Shown here piece by piece: positions 45,600 through 60,100 of a DNA stretch of 64,000 nucleotides. The notes under the pieces were generated by a model. It had not been told where the DNA came from. It saw nothing but the letters and a program-made list of their open reading frames with translations, and did no database searches. Within the stretch, counting starts at the first letter, position 1. Each line of letters begins with the position of its first letter. The DNA comes from Prosapia bicincta. Its lineage: Eukaryota > Arthropoda > Insecta > Hemiptera > Cercopidae. The DNA is taken from assembly GCA_036971475.1 (NCBI GenBank), contig JBAIZL010000425.1, positions 2,019,501 through 2,083,500 of the forward strand. Reading direction: 5' to 3'. The translations under genes were made by a program, and so were the position numbers.

Positions 45600-48500
45600 T
45601 GTCAGGATAAAGATAATGTTAGGGTCAATATAGATACGAAGTATGTGAATACAGTTAGGATCAGGGTATAAAGCTGTAGGATTAGGGAGGACATATAATG
45701 GATTAGTGTGAATAGCATTACAATCAAGGTGATTGCTGTGAGGATAAAGATAATGTTAGGGGAATATAGATACGAATAATGTGAATACAGGTAGGATCAG
45801 GGTCTAAAGCTGTAGGATTAGGGAGGTCATAGAAAGGATTAGTGTGGATAGCATTACAATTAGGGTGAATGCTGTGAGGATAAAGATAATGTTAGGGGAA
45901 TATAGATACGAATAATGTGAATACAATTAGGATCAGGGTCTAAAGCTGTAGGATTAGGGAGGACATAGAAAGGATTAGTGTGGATAGCATTACAATCAGG
46001 GTGAATGCTGTCAGGATAAAGATAATGATAGGGGAATATAGATACGAATAATGTGAATATAGGTAGGATCAGGGTCTAAAGCTGTAGGATTAGGGAGGAC
46101 ATAGAAAGGATTAGTGTGGATAGCATTACAATCAAGGTGAATGCTGTCAGGATAAAAATAATGTTAGGGGAATATAGATACGAATAATGTGAATACAGGT
46201 AGGATCAGAGTCTAAAGCTGTAGGATTAGGGAGGACATAGAAAGGATTAGTGTGGATAGTATTACAATCAGGGTGAATGCTGTCAGGATAAAGATAATGT
46301 TAGGGGAATATAGATAAGAATAATGTGAATATAGGTAGGATCAGGGTCTAAAGCTGTAGGATTAGGGAGGTCATAGAAAGGATTAGTGTGGATAGCATTA
46401 CAATCAGGGTGAATGCTGTCAGGATAAAGATAATGATAGGGAAATATAGATACAAAAAATGTGAATATAGGTAGGATCAGGGTCTAACGCTGTAGGATTA
46501 GGGAGGACATAGAAAGGATTAGTGTGAATAGCATTACAATTAGGGTGAATGCTGTCAGGATAAAGATAATGTTAGGGGAATATAGATACGAATAACGTCA
46601 ATACAGGTAGGATCAGGGTCTAAAGCTGTAGGATAGGGAGGACATTGAAATGATTAGTATGGATAGCATTACAATCAAGGTGAATGCTGTCAATATAAAG
46701 ATAATGTTTTGGTCAATATAGATACGAATAATGTGAATACAATTAGGATCAGGGTCTAAAGCTGTAGGATTAGGGAGGACATAGAAAGGATTAGTGTGGA
46801 TAGCATTACAATCAGGGTGAATGCTGTCAGGATAAAGATAATGATAGGGGAATATAGATACGAATAATGTGAATATAGGTAGGATCAGGGTCTAAAGCTG
46901 TAGGATTAGGGAGGACATAGAAAGGATTAGTGTGGATAGCATTACAATCAAGGTGAATGCTGTCAGGATAAAAATAATGTTAGGGGAATATAGATACGAA
47001 TAATGTGAATACAGGTAGGATCAGGGTCTAAAGCTGTAGGATTAGAGAGGACATAGAAAGGATTAGTGTGAATAGCATTACAATCAAGGTGAATGCTGTG
47101 AGGATAGAGATAATGTTAGGGGAATATAGATACGAATAATGTGAATACAGGTAGGATCAGGGTCTAAAGCTGTAGGATTAGGGAGGACATAGAAAGGATT
47201 AGTGTGGATAGCATTACAATCAGGGTGAATGCTGTCAGGATAAAGATAATGATAGGGGAATATAGATACGAATAATGTGAATATAGGTAGGATCAGGGTC
47301 TAAAGCTGTAGGATTAGGGAGGACATAGAAAGGATTAGTGTGGATAGTATTACAATCAGGGTGAATGCTGTCAGGATAAAGATAATGATAGGGAAATATA
47401 GATACGAAAAATGTGAATATAGGTAGGATCAGGGTCTAACGCTGTAGGATTATGGAGGACATAGAAAGGATTAGTGTGAATAGCATTACAATTAGGGTGA
47501 ATGCTGTCAGGATAAAGATAATGTTAGGGGAATATAGATACGAATAACGTGAATACAGGTAGGATCAGGGTCTAAAGCTGTAGGATTGGGAGGACATTGA
47601 AATGATTAGTATGGATAGCATTACAATCAAGGTGAATGCTGTCAGGATAAAGATAATGTTAGGGTGAATATAGATACGAATAATGTGAATATAGGTAGGA
47701 TCAGGGTCTAAAGCTGTAGGATTGGGAGGACATTGAAATGATTAGTGTGGATAGTATTACAATCAGGGTGAATGCTGTCAGGATAAAGATAATGTTAGGG
47801 TGAATATAGATACGAATAATGTGAATATAGGTAGGATCAGAGTCTAAAGCTGTAGGATTAGGGAGGACATAGAAAGGATTAGTGTGGATAGCATTACAAT
47901 CAGGGTGAATGCTGTCAGGATAAAGATAATGATAGGGGAATATAGATACGAATAATGTGAATATAGGTAGGATCAGAGTCTAAAGCTGTAGGATTAGGGA
48001 GGACATAGAAAGGATTAGTGTGGATAGTATTACAATCAGGGTGAATGCTGTCAGGATAAAGATAATGTTAGGGTCAATATAGATACGAAGTATGTGAATA
48101 CAGTTAGGATCAGGGTATAAAGCTGTAGGATTAGGGAGGATATATAATGGATTAGTGTGAATAGCATTACAATCAAGGTGATTGCTGTGAGGATAAAGTT
48201 AATGTTAGGGGAATATAGATACGAATAATGTGATAACAGGTAGGATCAGGGTCTAAAGCTGTAGGATTAGGGAGGTCATAGAATGGATTAGTGTGGATAG
48301 CATTACAATTAGGGTGAATGCTGTGAGGATAAAGATAATGTTAGGGGAATATAGATACGAATAATGTGAATACAATTAGGATCAGGGTCTAAAGCTGTAG
48401 GATTAGGGAGGACATAGAAAGGATTAGTGTGGATAGCATTACAATCAGGGTGAATGCTGTCAGGATAAAGATAATGATAGGGGAATATAGATACGAATAA

Positions 48501-51500
48501 TGTGAATATAGGTAGGATCAGGGTCTAAAGCTGTAGGATTAGGGAGGACATAGAAAGGATTAGTGTGGATAGCATTACAATCAAGGTGAATGCTGTCAGG
48601 ATAAAAATAATGTTAGGGGAATATAGATACGAATAATGTGAATACAGGTAGGATCAGAGTCTAAAGCTGTAGGATTAGGGAGGACATAGAAAGGATTAGT
48701 GTGGATAGTATTACAATCAGGGTGAATGCTGTCAGGATAAAGATAATGTTAGGGGAATATAGATAAGAATAATGTGAATATAGGTAGGATCAGGGTCTAA
48801 AGCTGTAGGATTAGGGAGGTCATAGAAAGGATTAGTGTGGATAGCATTACAATCAGGGTGAATGCTGTCAGGATAAAGATAATGATAGGGAAATATAGAT
48901 ACAAAAAATGTGAATATAGGTAGGATCAGGGTCTAACGCTGTAGGATTAGGGAGGACATAGAAAGGATAGTGTGAATAGCATTACAATTAGGGTGAATGC
49001 TGTCAGGATAAAGATAATGTTAGGGGAATATAGATACGAATAACGTCAATACAGGTAGGATCAGGGTCTAAAGCTGTAGGATAGGGAGGACATTGAAATG
49101 ATTAGTATGGATAGCATTACAATCAAGGTGAATGCTGTCAATATAAAGATAATGTTTTGGTCAATATAGATACGAAGTATGTGAATACAGTTAGGATCAG
49201 GGTCTAAAGCTGTAGGATTAGGGAGGACATAGAATGGATTAGTGTGAATAGCATTACAATCAAGGTGAATGCTGTGAGGATAGAGATAATGTTAGGGGAA
49301 TATAGATACGAATAATGTGAATACAGGTAGGATCAGGGTCTAAAGCTGTAGGATTAGGGAGGACATAGAAAGGATTAGTGTGGATAGCATTACAATCAGG
49401 GTGAATGCTGTCAGGATAAAGATAATGATAGGGGAATATAGATACGATTAATGGGAATATAGGTATCATCAGGGTCTAAAGCTGTAGGATTAGGGAGGAC
49501 ATAGAAAGGATTAGTGTGAATAGCATTACAATCAGGGTGAATGCTGTCAGGATAAAGATAATGTTAGGGGAATATAGATACGAATAACGTGAATACAGGT
49601 AGGTTCAAGGTCTAAAGCTGTAGGATTAGGGAGGACATAGAAAGGATTAGTATGGATAGCATTACAATCAAGGTGAATGCTGTCAGGATAAACATAATGA
49701 TAGGGAAATATAGATACGAAAAATGTGAATATAGGTAGGATCAGGGTCTAACGCTTTAGGATTATGGAGGACATAGAAAGGATTAGTGTGAATAGCATTA
49801 CAATTAGGGTGAATGCTGTCAGGATAAAGATAATGTTAGGGGAATATAGATACGAATAACGTGAATACAGGTAGGATCAGGGTCTAAAGCTGTAGGATTG
49901 GGAGGACATTGAAATGATTAGTATGGATAGCATTACAATCAAGGTGAATGCTGTCAGGATAAAGATAATGTTAGGGTGAATATAGATACGAATAATGTGA
50001 ATATAGGTAGGATCAGGGTCTAAAGCTGTAGGATTGGGAGGACATTGAAATGATTAGTGTGGATAGTATTACAATCAGGGTGAATGCTGTCAGGATAAAG
50101 ATAATGATAGAGGAATATAGATACGAATAATGTGAATATAGGTAGGATCAGAGTCTAAAGCTGTAGGATTAGGGAGGACATAGAAAGGATTAGTGTGGAT
50201 AGTATTACAATCAGGGTGAATGCTGTCAGGATAAAGATAATGTTAGGGTCAATATAGATACGAAGTATGTGAATACAGTTAGGATCAGGGTATAAAGCTG
50301 TAGGATTAGGGAGGACATATAATGGATTAGTGTGAATAGCATTACAATCAAGGTGATTGCTGTGAGGATAAACATAATGTTAGGGGAATATAGATACGAA
50401 TAATGTGAATACAGGTAGGATCAGGGTCTAAAGCTGTAGGATTAGGGAGGTCATAGAAAGGATTAGTGTGGATAGCATTACAATTAGGGTGAATGCTGTG
50501 AGGATAAAGATAATGTTAGGGGAATATAGATACGAATAATGTGAATACAATTAGGATCAGGGTCTAAAGCTGTAGGATTAGGGAGGACATAGAAAGGATT
50601 AGTGTGGATAGCATTACAATCAGGGTGAATGCTGTCAGGATAAAGATAATGATAGGGGAATATAGATACGAATAATGTGAATATAGGTAGGATCAGGGTC
50701 TAAAGCTGTAGGATTAGGGAGGACATAGAAAGGATTAGTGTGGATAGCATTACAATCAAGGTGAATGCTGTCAGGATAAAAATAATGTTAGGGGAATATA
50801 GATACGAATAATGTGAATACAGGTAGGATCAGAGTCTAAAGCTGTAGGATTAGGGAGGACATAGAAAGGATTAGTGTGGATAGTATTACAATCAGGGTGA
50901 ATGCTGTCAGGATAAAGATAATGTTAGGGGAATATAGATAAGAATAATGTGAATATAGGTAGGATCAGGGTCTAAAGCTGTAGGATTAGGGAGGTCATAG
51001 AAAGGATTAGTGTGGATAGCATTACAATCAGGGTGAATGCTGTCAGGATAAAGATAATGATAGGGAAATATAGATACAAAAAATGTGAATATAGGTAGGA
51101 TCAGGGTCTAACGCTGTAGGATTAGGGAGGACATAGAAAGGATTAGTGTGAATAGCATTACAATTAGGGTGAATGCTGTCAGGATAAAGATAATGTTAGG
51201 GGAATATAAATACGAATAACGTCAATACAGTTAGGATCAGGGTCTAAAGCTGTAGGATAGGGAGGACATTGAAATGATTAGTATGGATAGCATTACAATC
51301 AAGGTGAATGCTGTCAATATAAAGATAATGTTTTGGTCAATATAGATACGAAGTATGTGAATACAGTTAGGATCAGGGTCTAAAGCTGTAGGATTAGGGA
51401 GGACATAGAATGGATTAGTGTGAATAGCATTACAATCAAGGTGAATGCTGTGAGGATAAAGATAATGTTAGGGGAATATAGATACGAATAATGTGAATAT

Positions 51501-54500
51501 AGGTAGGATCAGGGTCTAAAGCTGTAGGATTAGGGAGGACATAGAAAGGATTAGTGTAAATAGCATTACAATCAGGGTGAATGCTGTCAGGATAAAGATA
51601 ATGATAGGGGAATATAGATACTAATAATGTGAATATATTTAGGATCAGGGTCTAAAGCTGTAGGATTAGAGAGGACATAGAAAGGATTAGTGTGAATAGC
51701 ATTACAATCAAGGTGAATGCTGTGAGGATAGAAATAATGTTAGGGGAATATAGATACGAATAATGTGAATACAGGTAGGATCAGGGTCTAAAGCTGTAGG
51801 ATTAGGGAGGACATAGAAAGGATTAGTGTGGATAGCATTACAATCAGGATGAATGCTGTCAGGATAAAGATAATGATAGGGGAATATAGATACGAATAAT
51901 GTGAATATAGTTAGGATCAGGGTCTAAAGCTGTAGGATTAGGGAGGACATAGAAAGGATTAGTGTGGATAGTATTACAATCAGGGTGAATGCTGTCAGGA
52001 TAAAGATAATGATAGGGAAATATAGATACGAAAAATGTGAATATAGGTAGGATCAGGGTCTAACGCTGTAGGATTATGGAGGACATAGAAAGGATTAGTG
52101 TGAATAGCATTACAATTAGGGTGAATGCTGTCAGGATAAAGATAATGTTAGGGGAATATAGATACGAATAACGTGAATACAGGTAGGATCAGGGTCTAAA
52201 GCTGTAGGATTGGGAGGACATTGAAATGATTAGTATGGATAGCATTACAATCAAGGTGAATGCTGTCAGGATAAAGATAATGTTAGGGTGAATATAGATA
52301 CGAATAATGTGAATATAGGTAGGATCAGGGTCTAAAGCTGTAGGATTGGGAGGACATTGAAATGATTAGTGTGGATAGTATTACAATCAGGGTGAATGCT
52401 GTCAGGATAAAGATAATGTTAGGGTGAATATAGATACGAATAATGTGAATATAGGTAGGATCAGGGTCTAAAGCTGTAGGATTAGGGAGGACATAGAAAG
52501 GCCTAGTGTGGATAGCATTACAATCAAGGTGAATGCTGTCAGGATAAAGATAATGATAGGGGAATATAGATACGAATAATGTGAATATAGGTAGGATCAG
52601 AGTCTAAAGCTGTAGGATTAGGGAGGACATAGAAAGGATTAGTGTGGATAGTATTACAATCAGGGTGAATGCTGTCAGGATAAAGATAATGTTAGGGTCA
52701 ATATAGATACGAAGTATGTGAATACAGTTAGGATCAGGGTATAAAGCTGTAGGATTAGGGAGGACATATAATGGATTAGTGTGAATAGCATTACAATCAA
52801 GGTGATTGCTGTGAGGATAAAGATAATGTTAGGGGAATATAGATACGAATAATGTGAATACAGGTAGGATCAGGGTCTAAAGCTGTAGGATTAGGGAGGT
52901 CATAGAAAGGATTAGTGTGGATAGCATTACAATTAGGGTGAATGCTGTGAGGATAAAGATAATGTTAGGGGAATATAGATACGAATAATGTGAATACAAT
53001 TAGGATCAGGGTCTAAAGCTGTAGGATTAGGGAGGACATAGAAAGGATTAGTGTGGATAGCATTACAATCAAGGTGAATGCTGTCAGGATAAAAATAATG
53101 TTAGGGGAATATAGATACGAATAATGTGAATACAGGTAGGATCAGAGTCTAAAGCTGTAGGATTAGGGAGGTCATAGAAAGGATTAGTGTGGATAGTATT
53201 ACAATCAGGGTGAATGCTGTCAGGATAAAGATAATGTTAGGGGAATATAGATAAGAATAATGTGAATATAGGTAGGATCAGGGTCTAAAGCTGTAGGATT
53301 AGGGAGGTCATAGAAAGGATTAGTGTGGATAGCATTACAATCAGGGTGAATGCTGTCAGGATAAAGCTAATGATAGGGAAATATAGATACAAAAAATGTG
53401 AATATAGGTAGGATCAGGGTCTAACGCTGTAGGATTAGGGAGGACATAGAAAGGATTAGTGTGAATAGCATTACAATTAGGGTGAATGCTGTCAGGATAA
53501 AGATAATGTTAGGGGAATATAGATACGAATAACGTCAATACAGGTAGGATCAGGGTCTAAAGCTGTAGGATAGGGAGGACATTGAAATGATTAGTATGGA
53601 TAGCATTACAATCAAGGTGAATGCTGTCAATATAAAGATAATGTTTTGGTCAATATAGATACGAATAATGTGAATACAATTAGGATCAGGGTCTAAAGCT
53701 GTAGGATTAGGGAGGACATAGAAAGGATTAGTGTGGATAGCATTACAATCAGGGTGAATGCTGTCAGGATAAAGATAATGATAGGGGAATATAGATACGA
53801 ATAATGTGAATATAGGTAGGATCAGGGTCTAAAGCTGTAGGATTAGGGAGGACATAGAAAGGATTAGTGTGGATAGCATTACAATCAAGGTGAATGCTGT
53901 CAGGATAAAAATAATGTTAGGGGAATATAGATACGAATAATGTGAATACAGGTAGGATCAGGGTCTAAAGCTGTAGGATTAGAGAGGACATAGAAAGGAT
54001 TAGTGTGAATAGCATTACAATCAAGGTGAATGCTGTGAGGATAGAGATAATGTTAGGGGAATATAGATACGAATAATGTGAATACAGGTAGGATCAGGGT
54101 CTAAAGCTGTAGGATTAGGGAGGACATAGAAAGGATTAGTGTGGATAGCATTACAATCAGGGTGAATGCTGTCAGGATAAAGATAATGATAGGGGAATAT
54201 AGATACGAATAATGTGAATATAGGTAGGATCAGGGTCTAAAGCTGTAGGATTAGGGAGGACATAGAAAGGATTAGTGTGGATAGTATTACAATCAGGGTG
54301 AATGCTGTCAGGATAAAGATAATGATAGGGAAATATAGATACGAAAAATGTGAATATAGGTAGGATCAGGGTCTAACGCTGTAGGATTATGGAGGACATA
54401 AAAAAGGATTAGTGTGAATAGCATTACAATTACGGTGAATGCTGTCAGGATAAAGATAATGTTAGGGGAATATAGATACGAATAACGTGAATACAGGTAG

Positions 54501-57150
54501 GATCAGGGTCTAAAGCTGTAGGATTGGGAGGACATTGAAATGATTAGTATGGATAGCATTACAATCAAGGTGAATGCTGTCAGGATAAAGATAATGTTAG
54601 GGTGAATATAGATACGAATAATGTGAATATAGGTAGGATCAGGGTCTAAAGCTGTAGGATTGGGAGGACATTGAAATGATTAGTGTGGATAGTATTACAA
54701 TCAGGGTGAATGCTGTCAGGATAAAGATAATGTTAGGGTGAATATAGATACGAATAATGTGAATATAGGTAGGATCAGGGTCTAAAGCTGTAGGATTAGG
54801 GAGGACATAGAAAGGATTAGTGTGGATAGCATTACAATCAGGGTGAATGCTGTCAGGATAAAGATAATGATAGGGGAATATAGATACGAATAATGTGAAT
54901 ACAGGTAGGATCAGAGTCTAAAGCTGTAGGATTAGGGAGGACATAGAAAGGATTAGTGTGGATAGTATTACAATCAGGGTGAATGCTGTCAGGATAAAGA
55001 TAATGTTAGGGGAATATAGATAAGAATAATGTGAATATAGGTAGGATCAGGGTCTAAAGCTGTAGGATTAGGGAGGTCATAGAAAGGATTAGTGTGGATA
55101 GCATTACAATCAGGGTGAATGCTGTCAGGATAAAGATAATGATAGGGAAATATAGATACAAAAAATGTGAATATAGGTAGGATCAGGGTCTAACGCTGTA
55201 GGATTAGGGAGGACATAGAAAGGATTAGTGTGAATAGCATTACAATTAGGGTGAATGCTGTCAGGATAAAGATAATGTTAGGGGAATATAGATACGAATA
55301 ACGTCAATACAGGTAGGATCAGGGTCTAAAGCTGTAGGATAGGGAGGACATTGAAATGATTAGTATGGATAGCATTACAATCAAGGTGAATGCTGTCAAT
55401 ATAAAGATAATGTTTTGGTCAATATAGATACGAAGTATGTGAATACAGTTAGGATCAGGGTCTAAAGCTGTAGGATTAGGGAGGACATAGAATGGATTAG
55501 TGTGAATAGCATTACAATCAAGGTGAATGCTGTGAGGATAAAGATAATGTTAGGGGAATATAGATACGAATAATGTGAATATAGGTAGGATCAGGGTCTA
55601 AAGCTGTAGGATTAGGGAGGACATAGAAAGGATTAGTGTAAATAGCATTACAATCAGGGTGAATGCTGTCAGGATAAAGATAATGATAGGGGAATATAGA
55701 TACTAATAATGTGAATATATTTAGGATCAGGGTCTAAAGCTGTAGGATTAGAGAGGACATAGAAAGGATTAGTGTGGATACCATTACAATCAAGGTGAAT
55801 GCTGTCAGGATAAAAATAATGTTAGGGGAATATAGATACGAATAATGTGAATACAGGTAGGATCAGAGTCTAAAGCTGTAGGATTAGGGAGGACATAGAA
55901 AGGATTAGTGTGGATAGTATTACAATCAGGGTGAATGCTGTCAGGATAAAGATAATGTTAGGGGAATATAGATAAGAATAATGTGAATATAGGTAGGATC
56001 AGGGTCTAAAGCTGTAGGATTAGGGAGGTCATAGAAAGGATTAGTGTGGATAGCATTACAATCAGGGTGAATGCTGTCAGGATAAAGATAATGATAGGGA
56101 AATATAGATACAAAAAATGTGAATATAGGTAGGATCAGGGTCTAACGCTGTAGGATTAGGGAGGACATAGAAAGGATTAGTGTGAATAGCATTACAATTA
56201 GGGTGAATGCTGTCAGGATAAAGATAATGTTAGGGGAATATAGATACGAATAACGTCAATACAGGTAGGATCAGGGTCTAAAGCTGTAGGATAGGGAGGA
56301 CATTGAAATGATTAGTATGGATAGCATTACAATCAAGGTGAATGCTGTCAATATAAAGATAATGTTTTGGTCAATATAGATACGAAGTATGTGAATACAG
56401 TTAGGATCAGGGTCTAAAGCTGTAGGATTAGGGAGGACATAGAATGGATTAGTGTGAATAGCATTACAATCAAGGTGAATGCTGTGAGGATAAAGATAAT
56501 GTTAGGGGAATATAGATACGAATAATGTGAATATAGGTAGGATCAGGGTCTAAAGCTGTAGGATTAGGGAGGACATAGAAAGGATTAGTGTAAATAGCAT
56601 TACAATCAGGGTGAATGCTGTCAGGATAAAGATAATGATAGGGGAATATAGATACTAATAATGTGAATATATTTAGGATCAGGGTCTAAAGCTGTAGGAT
56701 TAGAGAGGACATAGAAAGGATTAGTGTGAATAGCATTACAATCAAGGTGAATGCTGTGAGGATAGAGATAATGTTAGGGGAATATAGATACGAATAATGT
56801 GAATACAGGTAGGATCAGGGTCTAAAGCTGTAGGATTAGGGAGGACATAGAAAGGATTAGTGTGGATAGCATTACAATCAGGGTGAATGCTGTCAGGATA
56901 AAGATAATGATAGGGGAATATAGATACGATTAATGGGAATATAGGTATCATCAGGGTCTAAAGCTGTAGGATTAGGGAGGACATAGAAAGGATTAGTGTG
57001 AATAGCATTACAATCAGGGTGAATGCTGTCAGGATAAAGATAATGTTAGGGGAATATAGATACGAATAACGTGAATACAGGTAGGTTCAAGGTCTAAAGC
57101 TGTAGGATTAGGGAGGACATAGAAAGGATTAGTATGGATAGCATTACAAT
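45600..57150. repeat. Mixed higher-order repeats (18-, 17-, 16- and 13-unit blocks)
   Basis: The marker AGGGTCAATA-with-GAAGTATG lies at 45621, 48070, 50245 and 52694 (steps 2449, 2175, 2449). The marker TTTTGGTCAA lies at 46707, 49155, 51331, 53644, 55413 and 56355 (steps 2448, 2176, 2313, 1769 and 942). The units at 49260-49469 and 56742-56951 are identical in translation, 7482 bp (55 units) apart. This fits repeated unequal exchange. Confidence 0.8.
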
Positions 57151-60100
57151 CAAGGTGAATGCTGTCAGGATAAACATAATGTTAGGGGAATATAGATACG
57201 AATAATGTGAATACAGGTAGGAACAGAGTCTAAAGCTGTAGGATTAGGGAGGACATAGAAAGGAATAGTGTGGATAGTATTACAATCAGGGTTAATGCTG
57301 TCAGGATTATGATAATATTAGGGGAATATAGATACGAATAATTTGAATATAGGTAGGATCAGGGTCTAAAGCTGTAGGATTAGGGAGGACATAGTAAGGA
57401 TTAGTGTGAATAGCAATACAATTAGGGTGAATGCTGTCAGGATAAAGATAATGTTAGGGGAATATAGATACGAATAATGTGATTATAGATAGGATCAGGG
57501 TCTAAAGCTGTAGGATTAAGGAGGACATAGAAAGGATTAGTGTGAATAGCATTACAATTAGGGTGAATGCTGTCAGGATAAAGATAATGTTAGGGGAATA
57601 TAGATACGAATAACGTGAATACAGGTAGGTTCAAGGTCTAAAGCTGTAGGGTTAGGGAGGACATAGAGAGGATTAGTGTGAATACCATTACAATTAGGGT
57701 GAATGCAGTGAGGATAAAGATAATGATAGGGGAATATAGACACGAATAATGTGAATACAGGTAGGATCAGAGTCTAAAGCTGTAGGATTAGGGAGGACAT
57801 AGAAAGGATTAGTGTGGATAGTATTACAATCAGCTTGAATGCTGTCAGGATAAAGATAATGTTAGGGGAATATAGATAAGAATAATGTGAATATAGGTAG
57901 GATCAGGGTCTAAAGCTGTAGGATTAGGGAGGACATAGAAAGGATTAGTGTGAATAGCATTACAATCAAGGTGAATGCTGTCAATATAAAGATAATGTTA
58001 GGGTCAATATAGATACGAAGTATGTGAATACAGTTAGGATCAGGGTCTAAAGCTGTAGGATTAGGGAGGACATAGAATGGATTAGTGTGAATAGCATTAC
58101 AATCAAGGTGAATGCTGTGAGGATAAAGATAATGTTGGGGTGAATATAGATACGAATAATGTGAATACAGGTAGGATCTGGGTCTAAAGCTGTAGGATTA
58201 GAGAGGACATAGAAAGGATTAGTGTGAATAGCATTACAATCAAGGTGAATGCTGTGAGGATAGAGATAATGTTAGGGGAATATAGATACGAATAATGTGA
58301 ATACAGGTAGGATCAGGGTCTAAAGCTGTAGGATTAGGGAGGACATAGAAAGGATTAGTGTAAATAGCATTACAATCAGGGTGAATGCTGTCAGGATAAA
58401 GATAATGATAGGGGAATATAGATACGAATAATGTGAATACAGGTAGGATTAGAGTCTAAAGCTGTAGGATTAGGGAGGACATAGAAAAGATTAGTGTGGA
58501 AAGTATTACTATCAGGGTGAATGCTGTCAGGATAAAGATAATATTAGGGGAATATAGATACGAATAATGTGAATAAAGGTAGGATCAGGCTCTAAAGCTG
58601 TAGGATTAGGGAGGAGATAGAAAGGATTAGTGTGAATAGCATTACAATCAGGGTGAATGCTGTCAGGATAAAGATAATGTTAGAGGAATATAGATACGAA
58701 TAATGTAAATATAGGTAGGATCAGGGTCTAAAGCTGTAGGATTAGGGAGGACATTGAAAGGTTTAGTGTGGATAGCATTACAATCAAGGTGAATGTGTCA
58801 GGATAAAGATAATGTTGGGGTGAATATAGATACGAATAATGTGAATACAGGTAGGATCTGGGTCTAAAGCTGTAGGATTAGAGAGGACATAGAAAGGATT
58901 AGTGTGAATAGCATTACAATCAGGGTGAATGCTGTCAGGATAAAGATAATGTTGGGGTGAATATAGATACGAATAATGTGAATATAGGTAGGTTCAGGGT
59001 CTAAAGCTGTAGGATTAGGGAGGACATAGAAAGGATTAGCATGAATAGTATTACAATTAGGGTGAATGCTGTGAGGATAAAGATAATGTTAGGGAAATAT
59101 AGATACGAATAATGTGAATACAGGTAGGATCAGGGTCTAAAGCTGTAGGATTAGGGAGGACATAGAAAGGATTAGTGTGGATAGCATTACAATCAGGGTG
59201 AATGCTGTCAGGATAAAGATAATGTTAGGGGAATATAGATACGAATAACGTGAATACAGGTAGGATCAGAGTCTAAAGCTGTAGGATTAGGGAGGACATA
59301 GAAAGGAATAGTGTGGATAGTATTACAATCAGGGTGAATGCTGTCAGGATAAAGATAATATTAGGGGAATATAGATACGAATAATGTGAATATAGGTAGG
59401 ATCAGGGTCTAAAGCTGTAGGATTAGGGAGGACATAGAAAGGATTAGTGTGAATAGCATTACAATCAAGGTGAATGCTGTCAGGATAAAGATAATGTTAG
59501 GGGAATATAGATACGAATAATGTGAATACAGTTAGGATCAGGGTCTAAAGCTGTAGGATTAGGGAGGACATAGAAAGGATTAATGTGAATAGCATTACAA
59601 ACAAGGTGAATGATGTGAGGATAAAGATAATGTTAGGGGATTATAGATACGAATAATGTGAATACAGGTAGGATCAGGGTCTAAAGCTGTAGGATTAGGG
59701 AGGACATAGTAAGGATTAGTGTGGATAGAATTACAATCAGGGTGAATGCTGTCAGGATAAAGATAATATTAGGGGAATATAGATACGAATAATGTGAATA
59801 TAGGTAGGATCAGGGTCTAAAGCTGTAGGATTAGGGAGGACATAGAAAGGATTAGTGTGAATAGCATTACAATCAAGGTGAATGCTGTCAGGATAAACAT
59901 AATGTTAGGGGAATATAGATACGAATAATGTGAATACAGTTAGGATCAGGGTCTAACGCTGTAGGATTAGGGAGGACATAGAAAGTATTAGTGTGAATAG
60001 CATTACAATCAAGGTGAATGATGTGAGGATAAAGATAATGTTAGGGGATTATAGATACGAATAATGTGAATACAGGTAGGATCAGGGTCTAAAGCTGTAG

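Noticed and set aside
49260..49469. 69-codon frame repeated at 56742-56951
   Set aside because: Satellite read-through on the minus strand; the two are alike because of a higher-order repeat.
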